From Rugalucina vietnamica (taxonomy: Eukaryota > Mollusca > Bivalvia > Lucinida > Lucinidae): a stretch of 64,000 nucleotides of DNA. The notes under the pieces are model-generated. The model was not told where the DNA came from and made no database searches. It saw only the letters and a list, made by a program, of their open reading frames with translations. A program made the translations under genes and the position numbers. This document shows, piece after piece, positions 20,830 to 62,193 of the stretch. Each line of letters begins with the position of its first letter. Positions within the stretch are counted from its first letter, which is position 1. The stretch is taken from positions 35,976,139 to 36,040,138 of the forward strand of contig OZ024870.1 of assembly GCA_964017185.1 (NCBI GenBank), in the 5' to 3' direction.

Positions 20830-21386
20830 TACAGCCCCTTTCACTCGAGTTTGCCATATGAGCATTTGCATCACACAAGAAGACCATTTGTTCCGAAGAT
20901 CTGAGTTTCTTTTCATGTTATCCTCAAAGACATCTGGATTGATTGATCTGCTGATTTGAGTGACAGCTTCAAACTAAATGACCTTTAAAAACGGCAAACT
21001 CGAGTGAAATTTTTACTTCCTACGTGGAATTTTTGCCATGTAGATACCGATCAGGTAACTGCTTAAATTGATAAAATTCTGCTTTTGTCTCTATCCTGTT
21101 ACAAATGTGTGTTCTTGATATGCATTGTATATGTTGTGCAAAGAATTTTGAAATAAAAATGTGCTTTAACCAAGCAATTACAATGTTTTTATCAGAAGAG
21201 GTGACATCATTACCTAAAGATAAATGCTGTCAGAATAGATTTTAAGAACATCTGGCACCTGGGACACTGTTTCATTTCTAAAATAGAATAAAAAGTTACT
21301 TGATTTACAAACAAACGGCAAACTCGAGTTAACAAATTTGGTTGACCTAAATGCTCAAACGGCAAACTCGAGTGAAAGGGGCTGTA
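20830..21386. repeat. TIR element with TACAGCCCCTTTCACTCGAG ends
   Basis: Left end TACAGCCCCTTTCACTCGAG and right end CTCGAGTGAAAGGGGCTGTA are exact complements, bounded by TA. The inner TIR block recurs near 20995 and 21316. No transposase. A TA-target (Tc/mariner-like) MITE is an inference from the TA ends. Confidence 0.82.
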
Positions 21387-22040
21387 AAATTGCAAGAAAA
21401 CTGAAGTTAGCTAACAATGTTATGTAAACTCTGCTATCGGGACAGACATCGTCATAATGTCAAAATATAACAGAACTAAAGTGCACCTTATGTGTGATGT
21501 CATTTTTTGTGTGGGCCCCCCGTAAAGCTGTGTATTAACACTGCACACACCTGCAAGTTGTTTAATACATGACTTTAGTCTTCATTAATACATGCCTGCT
21601 AATACCATGCAACATGGATATTTATGCAATAATTTTTTATTCAAAGTCAGAATAATTTGCTTGTGCAATGACAAATCTCCAAGGTTACTTTGACTGGCTC
21701 AGATAGTTTAATTGTTCTCAGGAAAAGTGAACACGCTATCATCTGACATTTTAGCAGACACAGATTTTTTTTGTCATGAAATAGGTAACAAAGTTGAAAA
21801 AATATTAAATTAATCATAAGTTAACCACTTATAATTTTAACTAGGATTTTTGAATAGAAAAAAAAGCTTAATGTCTGTTGAACATAGTCTGTTGAAATGT
21901 TGCTTTACAGTTCACTATTCAAATCATTTTTTTACCACCATTGTGTTCATACTTTACTACGAATATTTTCAGAACCAAAATATATTTTCGGAACCAAATA
22001 TTGTTGTATTTATCTTTCACCATTTCCCTTGTGGTCGCAG

Positions 22041-22225
22041 AGAATCGCGGTGGCCTAGTGTTAAGAGTACTCAACTCCAGAGCAAGAGGTCCTTGGTTCA
22101 ATGCTTACCTCTGCCATTTAGCAAGATGATTGAAGCTCCCCACAGTACTGGTTAATACTTGGGAAGCGGTAGGTCTGTCCAGACATGACTAAAAATTGTT
22201 GACTGGGACGTTAAGCCATAACAAA
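22041..22225 (+). mobile_element. tRNA-derived SINE
   Basis: Box A-like CGGTGGCCTAGTGTTAAGAG and box B-like TTGGTTCAATGC are followed by the shared SINE body (GTCCAGACATGACTAAAAAT, GTTGACTGGGACGTTAAG). No clear target duplication seen. Confidence 0.75.
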
Positions 22226-22630
22226 ACCAATTAACATGGTCGCTCATCTTTTGAAGCATGGCACTGATGATTCAGGAGAATACAGTTTGTGTATGAAAAA
22301 AAATGGTTTGGGGACCAATGTGTGGTTCTTTGGGAGACATTAAAAATGGATGCTTGAATAGTATATCTCTTGTGCCTAATAAATTCAGAGTTTGAGACCT
22401 ATGACTCAGTTCTTTCATGAAGACTTCATCCTGGAACTTTCTACAGCCATTCTTCATGTACTGCTGATTCAAAAGCATTTGACAAAAGAAAAGTTCAATT
22501 AGATTTCTGGGAGTCTTCCAGGGAGCAGTTACCATAAACTATCCCAACCTGACCTCAACTGTATAAGTAAATTTCAAAACGGTAAGCCAGTAGGAAAACC
22601 TAGCTTTCGTCTTTCACTTCTGCTGCATAG

Positions 22631-23114
22631 ATGGCAGGGTTCGAAAAATCCACTCCTCCGCTTGTATTCACGAGTAAAGTTTGGTAAGGGCGAGTGGAAA
22701 TTTCCGTACGCTCACCCAACGGGACGAGTAGCTTTTCTGGGCTGACCAGTGGTCTGTTTTGGCTGAAATTATAAAGTGCTTAGCGGAAAAAAACAGCAAG
22801 TGTAATAGATATTGTGTTGTTTACATTAGACCACAGTAAATCAGACTAACACCCGGTCTAACTTTGTTCTATATACCGGGACGTCTATAATGCGGTATTA
22901 ACGTCATTCGGACTTTAACATCTGTTCCAAGAAACCGCTTATATCGAAAGTCAAGTAATCGAAGTCTTTGATATCGAAAGTAGAAGTCAATGGGACGATA
23001 TAAAAAACTTTTGCAAACAAATTAAGGACAAGTCCAGCTGGAGTAAGGATGAGTGAAAAATCAAGACCACTCACCCCACAGGACGAGTAGGTAAGATGGA
23101 AATTTTCGAACCCT
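22631..23114. repeat. TIR element with CAGGGTTCGAAAA ends
   Basis: Left CAGGGTTCGAAAA and right TTTTCGAACCCTG are exact complements. The interior repeats CACCCAACGGGACGAGTAG in variant form near both ends. No transposase frame. The end sequence suggests a hAT-type element, but I see no clean 8-bp duplication. Confidence 0.7.
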
Positions 23115-23389
23115 GGATAAGCCACTTCCTCAAAATCAAAGCCCTGCTTGATATTGTATCTCCATACAGTAGAAGAAGGCATTTAGTTTGATTCTCAACA
23201 CCCAATTAACAATAAGTCTGGACAGAGCCAATGCTCTTTTCCACCAAGTGACATTTTAAGTGCAACTGTCACAATAATTTATTGTGTATGAATTAAGCAT
23301 TAGATTTTATATCTAACAAAGGTGCTTTATTAGGTGTAATTGGCAGCAGTTGGTTTGGCTCTTTCTTTCCATGAACAAAATTCTTGTAG

Positions 23390-23500
23390 GGGGTTTTGTG
23401 GCCTAGCACATCAGACTCCAAGCAAGAGGCCAGATATCAAGGAAGTGATGGTTCTGTCCAGACATGACTGAAAAATTGTTGACTGACATTTAACCACATT
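23390..23500 (+). mobile_element. Degraded SINE fragment
   Basis: Contains GTGGCCTAGCACATCAGACT and the body block GTCCAGACATGACTGAAAAA shared with the other SINEs, with large internal losses. Confidence 0.6.
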
Positions 23501-23626
23501 CTTGAATAGTCTTTCTTGAGAAACTGGCTGTGAGAAACTGGCTTGGTATTAAAGTAAAAATAATAGTACAAGTTTCCAACAATTTTATTTCAACATTGGT
23601 TTCTGATGTGTGAATAAGTTATTATT

Positions 23627-23860
23627 TGAGCTGTATCATGTGAAAACAAGAGTTTTGCCTTTGCGAAACCAAAGGCGCAGATCAGCTGTGCAGTAACTGC
23701 ACAGCTGATCAGCGACTTTGTTTTCCCTACGCAGATAGTACAAATCCTCTTCTTAAATCCAAAGTTCCATGCTTCTAGCCTTCTTCCAAGACTATACAGG
23801 TCGGTTTGTGTCAGACCGTATCTGAAACCCCGAAGACCAGTTTTCTCGTGAGGTGGCTCA
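23627..23860 (-). repeat. Family A MITE (reverse)
   Basis: Full-length copy with a perfect GCTGTGCAGTAACTGCACAGC hairpin and GAGGTGGCTCA end. Intergenic. Confidence 0.87.
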
Positions 23861-23902
23861 TTTGAAGAAGGTCCTGTCTACCTAGTGTCAGGCCAGGTTT
23901 CA

Positions 23903-23999
23903 ATGTTATAAAACTTTTTTTTTCATGCTCACCTCAGCTGAGACTTATTTATCCTGCTCATCAATGTTAAAATGCAAAAATTTAACATTTCATCAGTAG
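23903..23999 (+). repeat. Family E fragment
   Basis: CATGCTCACCTCAGCTGAGA followed by ATCCTGCTCATCAATGTTAA matches the family E arm seen at 39191 and 46833. Confidence 0.6.
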
Positions 24000-24059
24000 A
24001 ATAAATGACTGGCTGATTTAAGTCTGTAATGTTCACAATGGCACGGTCATATAGTGCCG

Positions 24060-24603
24060 ATGCTCGGACTAAATCTCAAGCACATCATGAGAAAATCTCA
24101 AGCACATCCTGAGAAAATCATGTCTTAGGGGGTTTCCAACCAGGTGTGACACAAACCAGGCTATAAGGCAATGGCAGATAGCCAAGAGGCTTAACAATTC
24201 TGATTTAGAAAATGAAGCATTACGAAAACATGCCCATGCAATATACAGAGATTTTTATAGTTGTCAAAAATGAAAATTTTCAATAGAAAACTTTTGATAT
24301 TTTTCTTATTTTTGCTCAAAACATAGTTTGTGGGTACACGTTAGAACCGTCTCGGCGAGGCGGTTCTAACGAGTACCCACAATCTATGTTTTGGAGCAAA
24401 AATAAGAAAAATAGGTATACCCCTGCATACCCCAGTTCTGCTATATAAAAGTGGGGTTCAAGGGGGTATATATTACACAGACATGTTTTCGTGATGGGAA
24501 TTGTACTACATGTATAGACATGATTAATAGCAAATACACAAGTGCTTATCAGCTATGCAGTTACTGCACAGCTAATCTGCAGTTTGCTCATGATTCGACT
24601 CAC
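24060..24603 (+). repeat. Decayed family A copy containing a nested family D element
   Basis: Family A blocks (CACATCATGAGAAAAT, TTTCCAACCAGGTGTGACAC, then GGGAATTGTACTAC and the hairpin) lie on both sides of a family D element at 24222-24492. The younger D inserted into A. Confidence 0.7.
24222..24492 (-). repeat. Family D MITE (reverse), nested
   Basis: Ends ACGAAAACATGCCCATG and ACATGTTTTCGT. The centre is GTTAGAACCG...CGGTTCTAAC within TGGGTACACG/GAGTACCCA arms. Confidence 0.85.
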
Positions 24604-24734
24604 AAAGTGACATACATAAAGTGAAAAACCCTGACATTTAATACATAACATTATGCAACTTCCATAAATAAATATACATCATAAATTGCACTATTTGCTT
24701 AATAACATAAAATAGCATTGGTGAAAGTTTATAT

Positions 24735-24895
24735 TCAAAGTAACTGCGAAGCTGATCGGCGCCTTTGTTTTCGTTACAGGGATAGTACAGTTCCTCTACT
24801 TTCTAAGCCTCTAGCCATCTTCTGTACTTGTATAGCCTGTTTTTTGTCAAGACCTGGTCAGAAACCACATTGTTGGTTTTCTCATGAGATGACTC
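24735..24895 (-). repeat. Family A MITE, truncated
   Basis: Starts inside the hairpin and continues through the reverse-orientation body to CTCATGAGATGACTC; one terminus is missing. Confidence 0.75.
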
Positions 24896-24927
24896 TCATG
24901 TTGAAAGCTGTAGTATGATAAGGCATT

Positions 24928-25150
24928 TGAGCCTGTGTATGAGAAAACCAACAAGCATATGCGAAAACAATGGCACAGACCAGCTTTGCGGTAACTGCGA
25001 AGCTGATCAGCACCTTTGTTTTCGCTACACGGATAGTACAATCCCTCGTCTTCTGAAATCCGAAATTGCAAGTTTCTAGTCTGCTTCTGTGACTGTACAG
25101 GCCGGTTTGTGTCGGACCCTAAATTGTTGATTTTCTCACGTGCAGGCTCA
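24928..25150 (-). repeat. Family A MITE (reverse)
   Basis: Both ends present (TGAGCCTGTGTATGAG / CACGTGCAGGCTCA). The hairpin arms have mismatches. Confidence 0.83.
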
Positions 25151-25511
25151 TTTGTTATCAATCTTAGTTTTTTTTCAGGCAGTTGCATAACGAACTATTT
25201 TATGGTGTTGATAACAGTGGTTTGCAATGCAAAGTGGCGGATTTCATTATAAATATGATCACAGAGCATGAGTTAAATGACACAAAACAAAAATTTGAAG
25301 CCCGATTTTATAATTCCCTTTACCAAATAAGCCATGCCATGAAAAAAAAACTGACCCGGCCCAATATGAACACAAGGCTGGTTTTCTCATGACATGGCTT
25401 ACTTGATGTTAACCCTGCAAAACACCAAAACAACAATTAATGATTAATGCACCATAGTTAAAAATCTTGGGTATTACATGTCTGTTGAATGCTGGTCGTT
25501 ATGAACACATT

Positions 25512-25720
25512 TGAGCCGCTGCATCAGAAAACCAACAATCTGCATATGCGAAACCAAAGGCGCAGATCAGCTGTGCAGTAATGATCCGCGCCTTTGTTTT
25601 CACTACAGAGACAGTACAAGTCCTACTTAAATCCAAAATTTCAAGCTTCTAGCGTTCTTTTAAGACTGTACAGGCCGATTTGTGTCTCCCAAATTGTTGG
25701 TTTTCCTATGTGAAGGCTCA
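25512..25720 (-). repeat. Family A MITE (reverse)
   Basis: Both ends present; one hairpin arm is shortened (GCTGTGCAGTAATGATCCGC). Confidence 0.8.
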
Positions 25721-25999
25721 TTTGAAATGAGGATGAAAATGCTGTTTGAATTTCTGTACATATCACATTTATTGGATTTAATTATTGTAGCAGCACACCA
25801 TCTATACAAGACAATCAATAAATTATGGCCCTAACAAAGGTATCAACTTGGTTACACTTATGCACCTATCAATTTTCTATTAGAGTGGAAGCTGAGGTAT
25901 ACCCAGGGGGAATCGGATCATTTTGAAAAAAAAACTATGGTCTAATACACCACTTATCATTAAAACTGGTGGCCACAATCACTTGGGTGGGCCAAAATA

Positions 26000-26243
26000 T
26001 GAACCTCCTCATGAGAAAACAACAGGCTGCATATGCAAAACCAAAGGCACAGAGCCACAGATCAGCTTCGCGGTAACCGCAAAGCTGATCAGCGCCTATT
26101 GTTTTCACCACACGGATAGTACAGTTCCTCTACTTTCTAAATCTAAAATTTCCAGCCTCTAGCCATCTACTGTGCTTGCACAGCTTGGTTTGTGTCAGAC
26201 CTGTTTGGAAACCACATTGTTGGTTTTCTCATGAGACTGCTCA
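26000..26243 (-). repeat. Family A MITE (reverse)
   Basis: Both ends recognisable (TGAACCTCCTCATGAG / ATGAGACTGCTCA), with a GCTTCGCGGTAACCGCAAAGC hairpin and a short insertion beside it. Confidence 0.8.
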
Positions 26244-26736
26244 TATTTTGTTACATAATTACTAAGTGAAGCATTTCAATGATTTATATGCATCTAATAG
26301 CCCCGTTGGGTCTTCGTACTCTTTCCAATTCCAATAGTTTGGATTTTTTGTTGTTGTTGTTTTAGTTTTATTTCCCCTACACTGTATTCTTGCCATTTTC
26401 CCTCTGATTTATAATACTGATAGGTTTATTTCTAAGTTATTATTTCCAAACCTAAATGCTTATAGAATGTTTATAAGACAGCGGTTGATTATGAGTCTGA
26501 ACTCTCCTACTCATAAACATTACATATACATATAACATGGCATCATTTATGCCAAGCAGCCCGATACTTATGCTTCCTTTATGATCTCTCTAACACAATA
26601 TGGCAGAACACAAGCACATTTAAAGTTAGATAGAAAGAAGAGCTAGATATTTGAATGTGTATGTTGGTCAGTAGTTTTAACTTGTCTGTGATAAAAAGCA
26701 AAAATGAGAATTGCATCAGTAACCATACCTGGTGGC

Positions 26737-26895
26737 GTGCCTGTGCGTGAGAAAACCAACAATTTGGGTTCCGACCAGGTCCGACAAAAACCAGGCTGTA
26801 CAGTCACAGGTGATGGTTAGAGGCTGGAAATTTTGGATTTAGAAAGTAGAGGAACTACTATCCATGAAGCGAAAACAAAGGCGCTGATCAGCTTG
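26737..26895 (+). repeat. Family A MITE, truncated
   Basis: Forward copy from GTGCGTGAGAAAACCAAC to the left hairpin arm (GGCGCTGATCAGCTT); the right third is lost. Confidence 0.72.
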
Positions 26896-26996
26896 CATTT
26901 ACTGCTCTATTGGTATAATGTGAAATTGGACATAAAGACTGTCCATTACAAACAAATGCAGAATGTAATGTACCAGATTAGCCATACCCTCTGATA

Positions 26997-27302
26997 ACCG
27001 GCTTTTTACAATTTACGAAAGCAAAGACACAGGTCAGCTAATCAGTGACTTTTATTCTTTTTTAACAGATAGTATTATCCCTCTTCTTAAATCTGAAGTT
27101 GTAGTAACTGCACAGCTGATCAACAGCTGTAACTGCACAGCTGATCAATGACTATGTTTTCGCTACATCGATAGAACAATTCTTCTACTTGCTAAATCCG
27201 AAATTTCAAGCTTCAAGGCTGCTTCTGCAACTGTACAGGCTGGGCTGTGGCGAACCTGGTTGAAAACCAAAATTGTTGGTTTTCTCGTGCGAAGAATCAT
27301 AT
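26997..27302 (-). repeat. Family A MITE, rearranged
   Basis: Reverse body with a repeated hairpin segment (AACTGCACAGCTGATCAA occurs twice). A TTTATT at 27051 here would read AATAAA for PI4K2 transcripts. Confidence 0.65.
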
Positions 27303-27364
27303 TTAAATGTTTCTGTGTCGCCATTGGCCATAAACAGAATTCTTATTTTCTCATAACATGGCTC

Positions 27365-27600
27365 ATTTTCTGAACTCATTTAAGCCTGGCGTCCTTTTTA
27401 TGGGACATAGGCAAACAGTATAGCCACAGATGTGACGCCGCAAAACGTGGCGTCCCATCTGTGGCTATTCTGTTTGCTAAGAAGACTTTCATCAAAAATT
27501 TATGTGAAAAATTGAAATTCACTCCTGATGCCCCTAAAAATGAAAGTGGACTCGTCCAATTGATAATGATGGCAGAATCCATTCGTCAAATATGGGTTAA
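27365..27600 (+). repeat. Family C MITE forming the start of the PI4K2 3' UTR
   Basis: Nearly complete copy ending ATATGGGTTAA, with a central palindrome (GATGTGACGCCGCAAAAC / CGTGGCGTCCCATC). It ends 20 nt from the PI4K2 stop codon. Confidence 0.85.
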
Positions 27601-27619
27601 GACTAGCAGAATCCCAACA

Positions 27620-58237
<30,618 letters not shown>

Positions 58238-58387
58238 TCAAATGTGTGTATTTGGAATCAACGATGCAAAACGGAAGTATTAATCATTTACTTCCGGGTT
58301 AGAAAAGACCCAATCGTCCAATATTGCCTTCAAAGTACCCATTGAAAACCCACCGTACAGTAACTTACCAAATGTACCTTTAAATGC

Positions 58388-58546
58388 ATGACTTAGGTGG
58401 GGTTGAACGTCCCACCAACAGCTAAGGTCATATGGAAACATGACCTTGGTTTGTAGTCTTGTCCGACAGACTGGTGAAGCCCGGGATCTAATCTGCGAGC
58501 CCTGGTTTATAAGGTGAGTGACATAACCAATGCGCCACGAAGGCTT
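58388..58546 (-). mobile_element. SINE-like repeat (reverse)
   Basis: GAACGTCCCACCAACAGCTA, GGTCATATGGAAACATGACC and an inverted box B/box A pair (GCGAGCCCTGGTTTATAAGG, CATAACCAATGCGCCACGAA). Limits approximate. Confidence 0.55.
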
Positions 58547-59163
58547 CTATGAGGTGTTGTTGATAATTCAGTTTTAAATACCTAATATGAAAAAAGGCAC
58601 TACCTTTGTCGAGACGCTCTACTCCCATTGTGCAGATAATTTTAAAATAAGCTACATATAAGACAGCCTCCTCACCCTGGTGACACCATTACCATTATGG
58701 ACAGTTAGTCTATCCCGGGAGTTTTTCAGTTAGCACAGTGCAGGGCGTGTTGAACGTGACAGCAACGTAAAACTATTGGAAAGTTAATTGATCAATTAGT
58801 ATAATGCAGCAGCGCATGTTGCAATGCCACGATGACGTTGAAAATAACACTTCCGGTTCCGATTGATGAAAGATTTTTTTTTTCTATCAATGTACAGAAC
58901 AGCAGAATAGAACAGAACAGAACATTTTTACCATAAGAGCGACACCTCTATAAAAATTATCACTCATACCCAGACAAGCCAATCAGCAGGTGGGGTGAAA
59001 AAGCTACCACTATCAAGTGCTTGGCTTCCAGGGGCACATCTATGGGATGGTCAAATGATTTAGAGAGGTTACTGAATCAGCTACCAGTTGGCATCTACTG
59101 ATGATGTCAATCATTGTTGGTGAACATCCCAAACTTCAGAGATTAGAGAGACCCTAGGTAACA

Positions 59164-59404
59164 TGAGCCGTATCATCAGAAAACCAACAATGTGGTTTCC
59201 GAAAAGGTCCCACACAAACTGAGCTGACCCTGTACAAGCACTGAAGATGGCTAGAGGCTAGAAATTTTGGATTTAGATAGTAGAGAAATTGTACTATCCA
59301 TGTAGCAAAATACAATGGCGCTTTTAAGCTTTAGTTACTGCGAAACTGATCTGCGCCTTTGTTTTTCGCATATGCAAAATGTTGGTTTTGTCATGGCAAG
59401 GCTC
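59164..59404 (+). repeat. Family A MITE
   Basis: Forward copy with both ends (TGAGCCGTATCATCAG / CATGGCAAGGCTCA); hairpin degraded. It is directly followed by a SINE. Confidence 0.82.
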
Positions 59405-59610
59405 ACAAGGTAATGTCATTGCTCAATATGGCATCAGACTCTGAATATCAAGAGGTCCTGGGTTTGATCCCCATTTGGCAGTGCGCCATGTTGTCCTTGA
59501 GCAAAAGACACATTACCGGGAGTAACTCTCCACTGGTTTATACCCAGGAAGTGGTGGCTCCATCCAGACATGACTGAAAAATTGTTGACCTAGGTTTAAA
59601 CCTCAATACA
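59405..59610 (+). mobile_element. tRNA-derived SINE
   Basis: Contains GGCATCAGACTCTGAATATC, box B-like CCTGGGTTTGATCCCC, TTGTCCTTGAGCAAAAGACA and the 3' block CATCCAGACATGACTGAAAA, as in 15329-15528. The head is worn. Confidence 0.78.
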
Positions 59611-60138
59611 AAAACATCAGAGAGGTGATTGATGCTACCTGTGCTGTTCTGTCATTTGTAAACCAATACATTTAAATTCGCTGGCATCCGTGTATATCTA
59701 GTCGTATCATGCCTCCGATAACAGCAAATTACGAGTATCATTTTCATAACTGTCGGCCATACACTTGGACAACAGCAGGGTTTTGTAGGTGATGGAATAC
59801 AAATGACTAAGATGACAGTACAGGTGGCATTATTAAAATCAACCCAAAGATAGCTTGGATTAATATGCTGACGCTTAATGGTAAACAGCTTATCTTAACC
59901 ACACCAACCTAAAGGCAGGTTACCAGTTCTTTCTGCATGTTCTTTGAGCAGCTTATCTCTCACTTTTCAGTTATCAAATGATACAAGAACTACAGGATAT
60001 GCAAAGATAACAAAACAACACATTTTTTCTGTCTTGTTTACTTTTCTTTGTGGCATGTGAATTTGGTTTCTGTCAACAAAAGCTGAAAGGGCAAATTAAT
60101 TTCTAAGATACTTTGTCCACATTCTAAATGACCCTTGA

Positions 60139-60373
60139 TGAGACCCTGCATGAGAAAACCAACAATCTGCATATGCTAAAACAAAGACAGATCAGCTGTG
60201 CAGTAACTACACAGCTGATCAGCATCTTTGTTTTCACTACACATTTAGTATTATCCCTCTTCTTCTTAAATCGAAAATTTCAAGCTTCTAGCACGCTTCT
60301 GTGACTGTACAGGCTGCCTTGTGTCATACCTGGTCGGAAACCCAAATTCTTGGTTTTGTCCTGCAAAGGCTCA
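60139..60373 (-). repeat. Family A MITE (reverse)
   Basis: Both ends (TGAGACCCTGCATGAG / CTGCAAAGGCTCA), hairpin GCTGTGCAGTAACTACACAGC. Confidence 0.82.
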
Positions 60374-60439
60374 ATTATCAAAGTGCAAAGCTGAAGGATT
60401 TTGGGCATATCAAATAGGTCCTTTATTCTATTAGTAATC

Positions 60440-60711
60440 ACGAAAACATGTCCGTGTGAAGTATACCCCCCTGAACCCCACTTTCATATAGAAAAACTGG
60501 GGTATGCAGGGGTATACCTATTTTTCTTATTTTTGCTCCAAAACATAGATTGTGGGTACTTGTTAGAACCGCCTCGCCGAGGCGGTTCTAACGTGTACCC
60601 ACAATCTATGTTTTGAGCAAAAATAAGAAAAAAATCAAAATTTTTCTACTGAAAGTTTTCAATTTTTACAACTTTCCAAAAATCTTTATATTTACATGGG
60701 CATGTTTTCGT
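60440..60711 (+). repeat. Family D MITE, best-preserved copy
   Basis: Ends ACGAAAACATGTCCGTG and CATGGGCATGTTTTCGT. The centre (about 60562-60592) pairs GTTAGAACCGCCTCG with CGAGGCGGTTCTAAC; longer arms extend through TGTGGGTAC and AAACATAGAT. Confidence 0.9.
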
Positions 60712-60764
60712 AATGAATGAAAAAGAAAGCTGGATATGTCTTGGAAAACAGTGCAGACACAAAT

Positions 60765-61275
60765 AAGCCTATGCATGAGAAAACCAACAATTTGGGATTC
60801 AGATCAGGTCCAACAAACCGAGCTGTACAAGCAAAGAAGATGGCTAGAGGCTGAAAATTTTGGATTTAGAAACTGAAAGCAATGGAATTGTACTATTCGT
60901 GTAGCGAAAACAAAGGCACTGATCAGCTTCGCAAGTACCAGGAAGCAGGTTTTTTTGTTTTGTTTTTTAATTCAGTTTTACGTCCCTTTCAAGATTATTT
61001 CAGCTCATATGATACTGGCCAATCAGTAGGTGGGGCAAAAACGGGAGAACCCCCGAGAAAAACCACCTGACACACCCGCAAGCAGAACTTGGCTTGTCTC
61101 ATATGTGGCCAGAGTGGGGCTCGAACCCACACCAGACACAGAGGTGAGATGATCGAGTGATTAAGAAACAGCGCTCTTAACCGCTCGGCCACGGGGGCCG
61201 CCATGAAGCAGGTTTGTGCCTTTGAAGTTTGTTTTTCGCATATGTAGATTGTTGGTTTTCTGATGCAACGGCTCA
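60765..61275 (+). repeat. Family A MITE split by a SINE
   Basis: Left part (AGCCTATGCATGAGAAAACC to the left hairpin arm) and right part (TTTCGCATATGTAGATTGTT to GATGCAACGGCTCA) are separated by a SINE with an 11-bp duplication. Confidence 0.87.
60953..61204 (-). mobile_element. tRNA-derived SINE with target duplication
   Basis: The minus strand begins with a tRNA-like head: box A-like GTGGCCGAGCGGTTAAGAGC, a long variable arm and box B-like GTGGGTTCGAGCCCCA, as in Leu/Ser-type tRNAs. The plus-strand left edge is a T-rich run, the inverted tail. GAAGCAGGTTT flanks both sides (60942-60952, 61205-61215). Confidence 0.92.
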
Positions 61276-62135
61276 ATTTAATCAGATTGCATTCAACAGC
61301 CAGATTCATTTTTATCGGTCTCTGGATATGTAAGGCATGCTAAACCTCTTTACTTCCACATTTGAGGAGTACATGTACTTTTTTTCTCTGTAATCACTGT
61401 TTGTTTTGTTTTGTTTTGACAAAAAAGCTTCATTCAAAACTAAAAAGTGTTTCATTTGCATAGCATCATTTACATTCAATAAATAGCACAGTTAATTCTA
61501 TATTAGCACTTTAAAGACTTTTTGGTCACAAAAAATTAATATTTGTGAGATAAACTTAATCATTTAGGCTTTTCTTCAAGTGAAGAACATAGGGTTGCTG
61601 ATCTGAATCTTTCATGGTGCAATATTGTTAACTTTTCTACACAGTTTCTCATCAGATTGTCAATATTTAAAGACAGTATTATGCACATGCAATTTATAGA
61701 CTTTTGTAGTCTTGTACAACCCCATGAAATAGCACATTTGAATGAGTGATGAATCTTTCCCAGCTGTGAAACCTTTTAATCTGTAGAGTTCTTCAGTATC
61801 TGTAAAATAAAATGAAAGTATATATGTGTATTTTGTCATGAAAAACATTTTCTGTATAAGAGATCAAAAGAAGGTGCATTCCCAGGGTTCATAACAATTA
61901 TTTTAATACCTAGAAAATATACTACCTTTCAAAACTACTTAGCATTACAGTCTAAACTGCAAATCATCTTGTAAAGTATAGACATGCATTCTATGACAAG
62001 TGAATACTTCAATTCAACTACCAAAGCTTGTTTTTTACAGGTTTTCCATGAGTTGGTGCTGACATTCAAAGGTTTAGGGAAATTATGATAAAAGAACAAC
62101 CTACTTGCAGAGTTTGCAGTGTGGGATACTATGGT

Positions 62136-62193
62136 TTACGATGGAGTTAGTTCCCTTTCCAGTAGACCATCATCCATGTCTTTGGCAAACCAT
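62136..62193 (-). CDS. PLAT gene, terminal exon
   Basis: AATTTCAG acceptor; completes Arg, then WFAKDMDDGLLERELTPS and TAA (62138-62136). This is the conserved tail of LOXHD1-type PLAT repeats. Confidence 0.8.

Larger units (their letters stand above)
21400..27364. other. Intergenic region between convergent NCAPG and PI4K2
   Basis: No coding exon recognised. It holds a SINE, an element with GGTTCGAAAA ends (22631-23114), several family A copies, one family E fragment, a family D copy nested in A, and AT-rich unique sequence. Confidence 0.7.

Noticed and set aside
61130..61204. Possible tRNA gene (Leu/Ser-like)
   Set aside because: It has boxes A and B but is followed by a SINE body, a tail and a target duplication, so it is a SINE head.
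61660..61848. Possible extra coding exon between PI4K2 and the PLAT gene
   Set aside because: The PLAT gene already ends with a stop at 62136 and this frame shows no domain or convincing splice pair.
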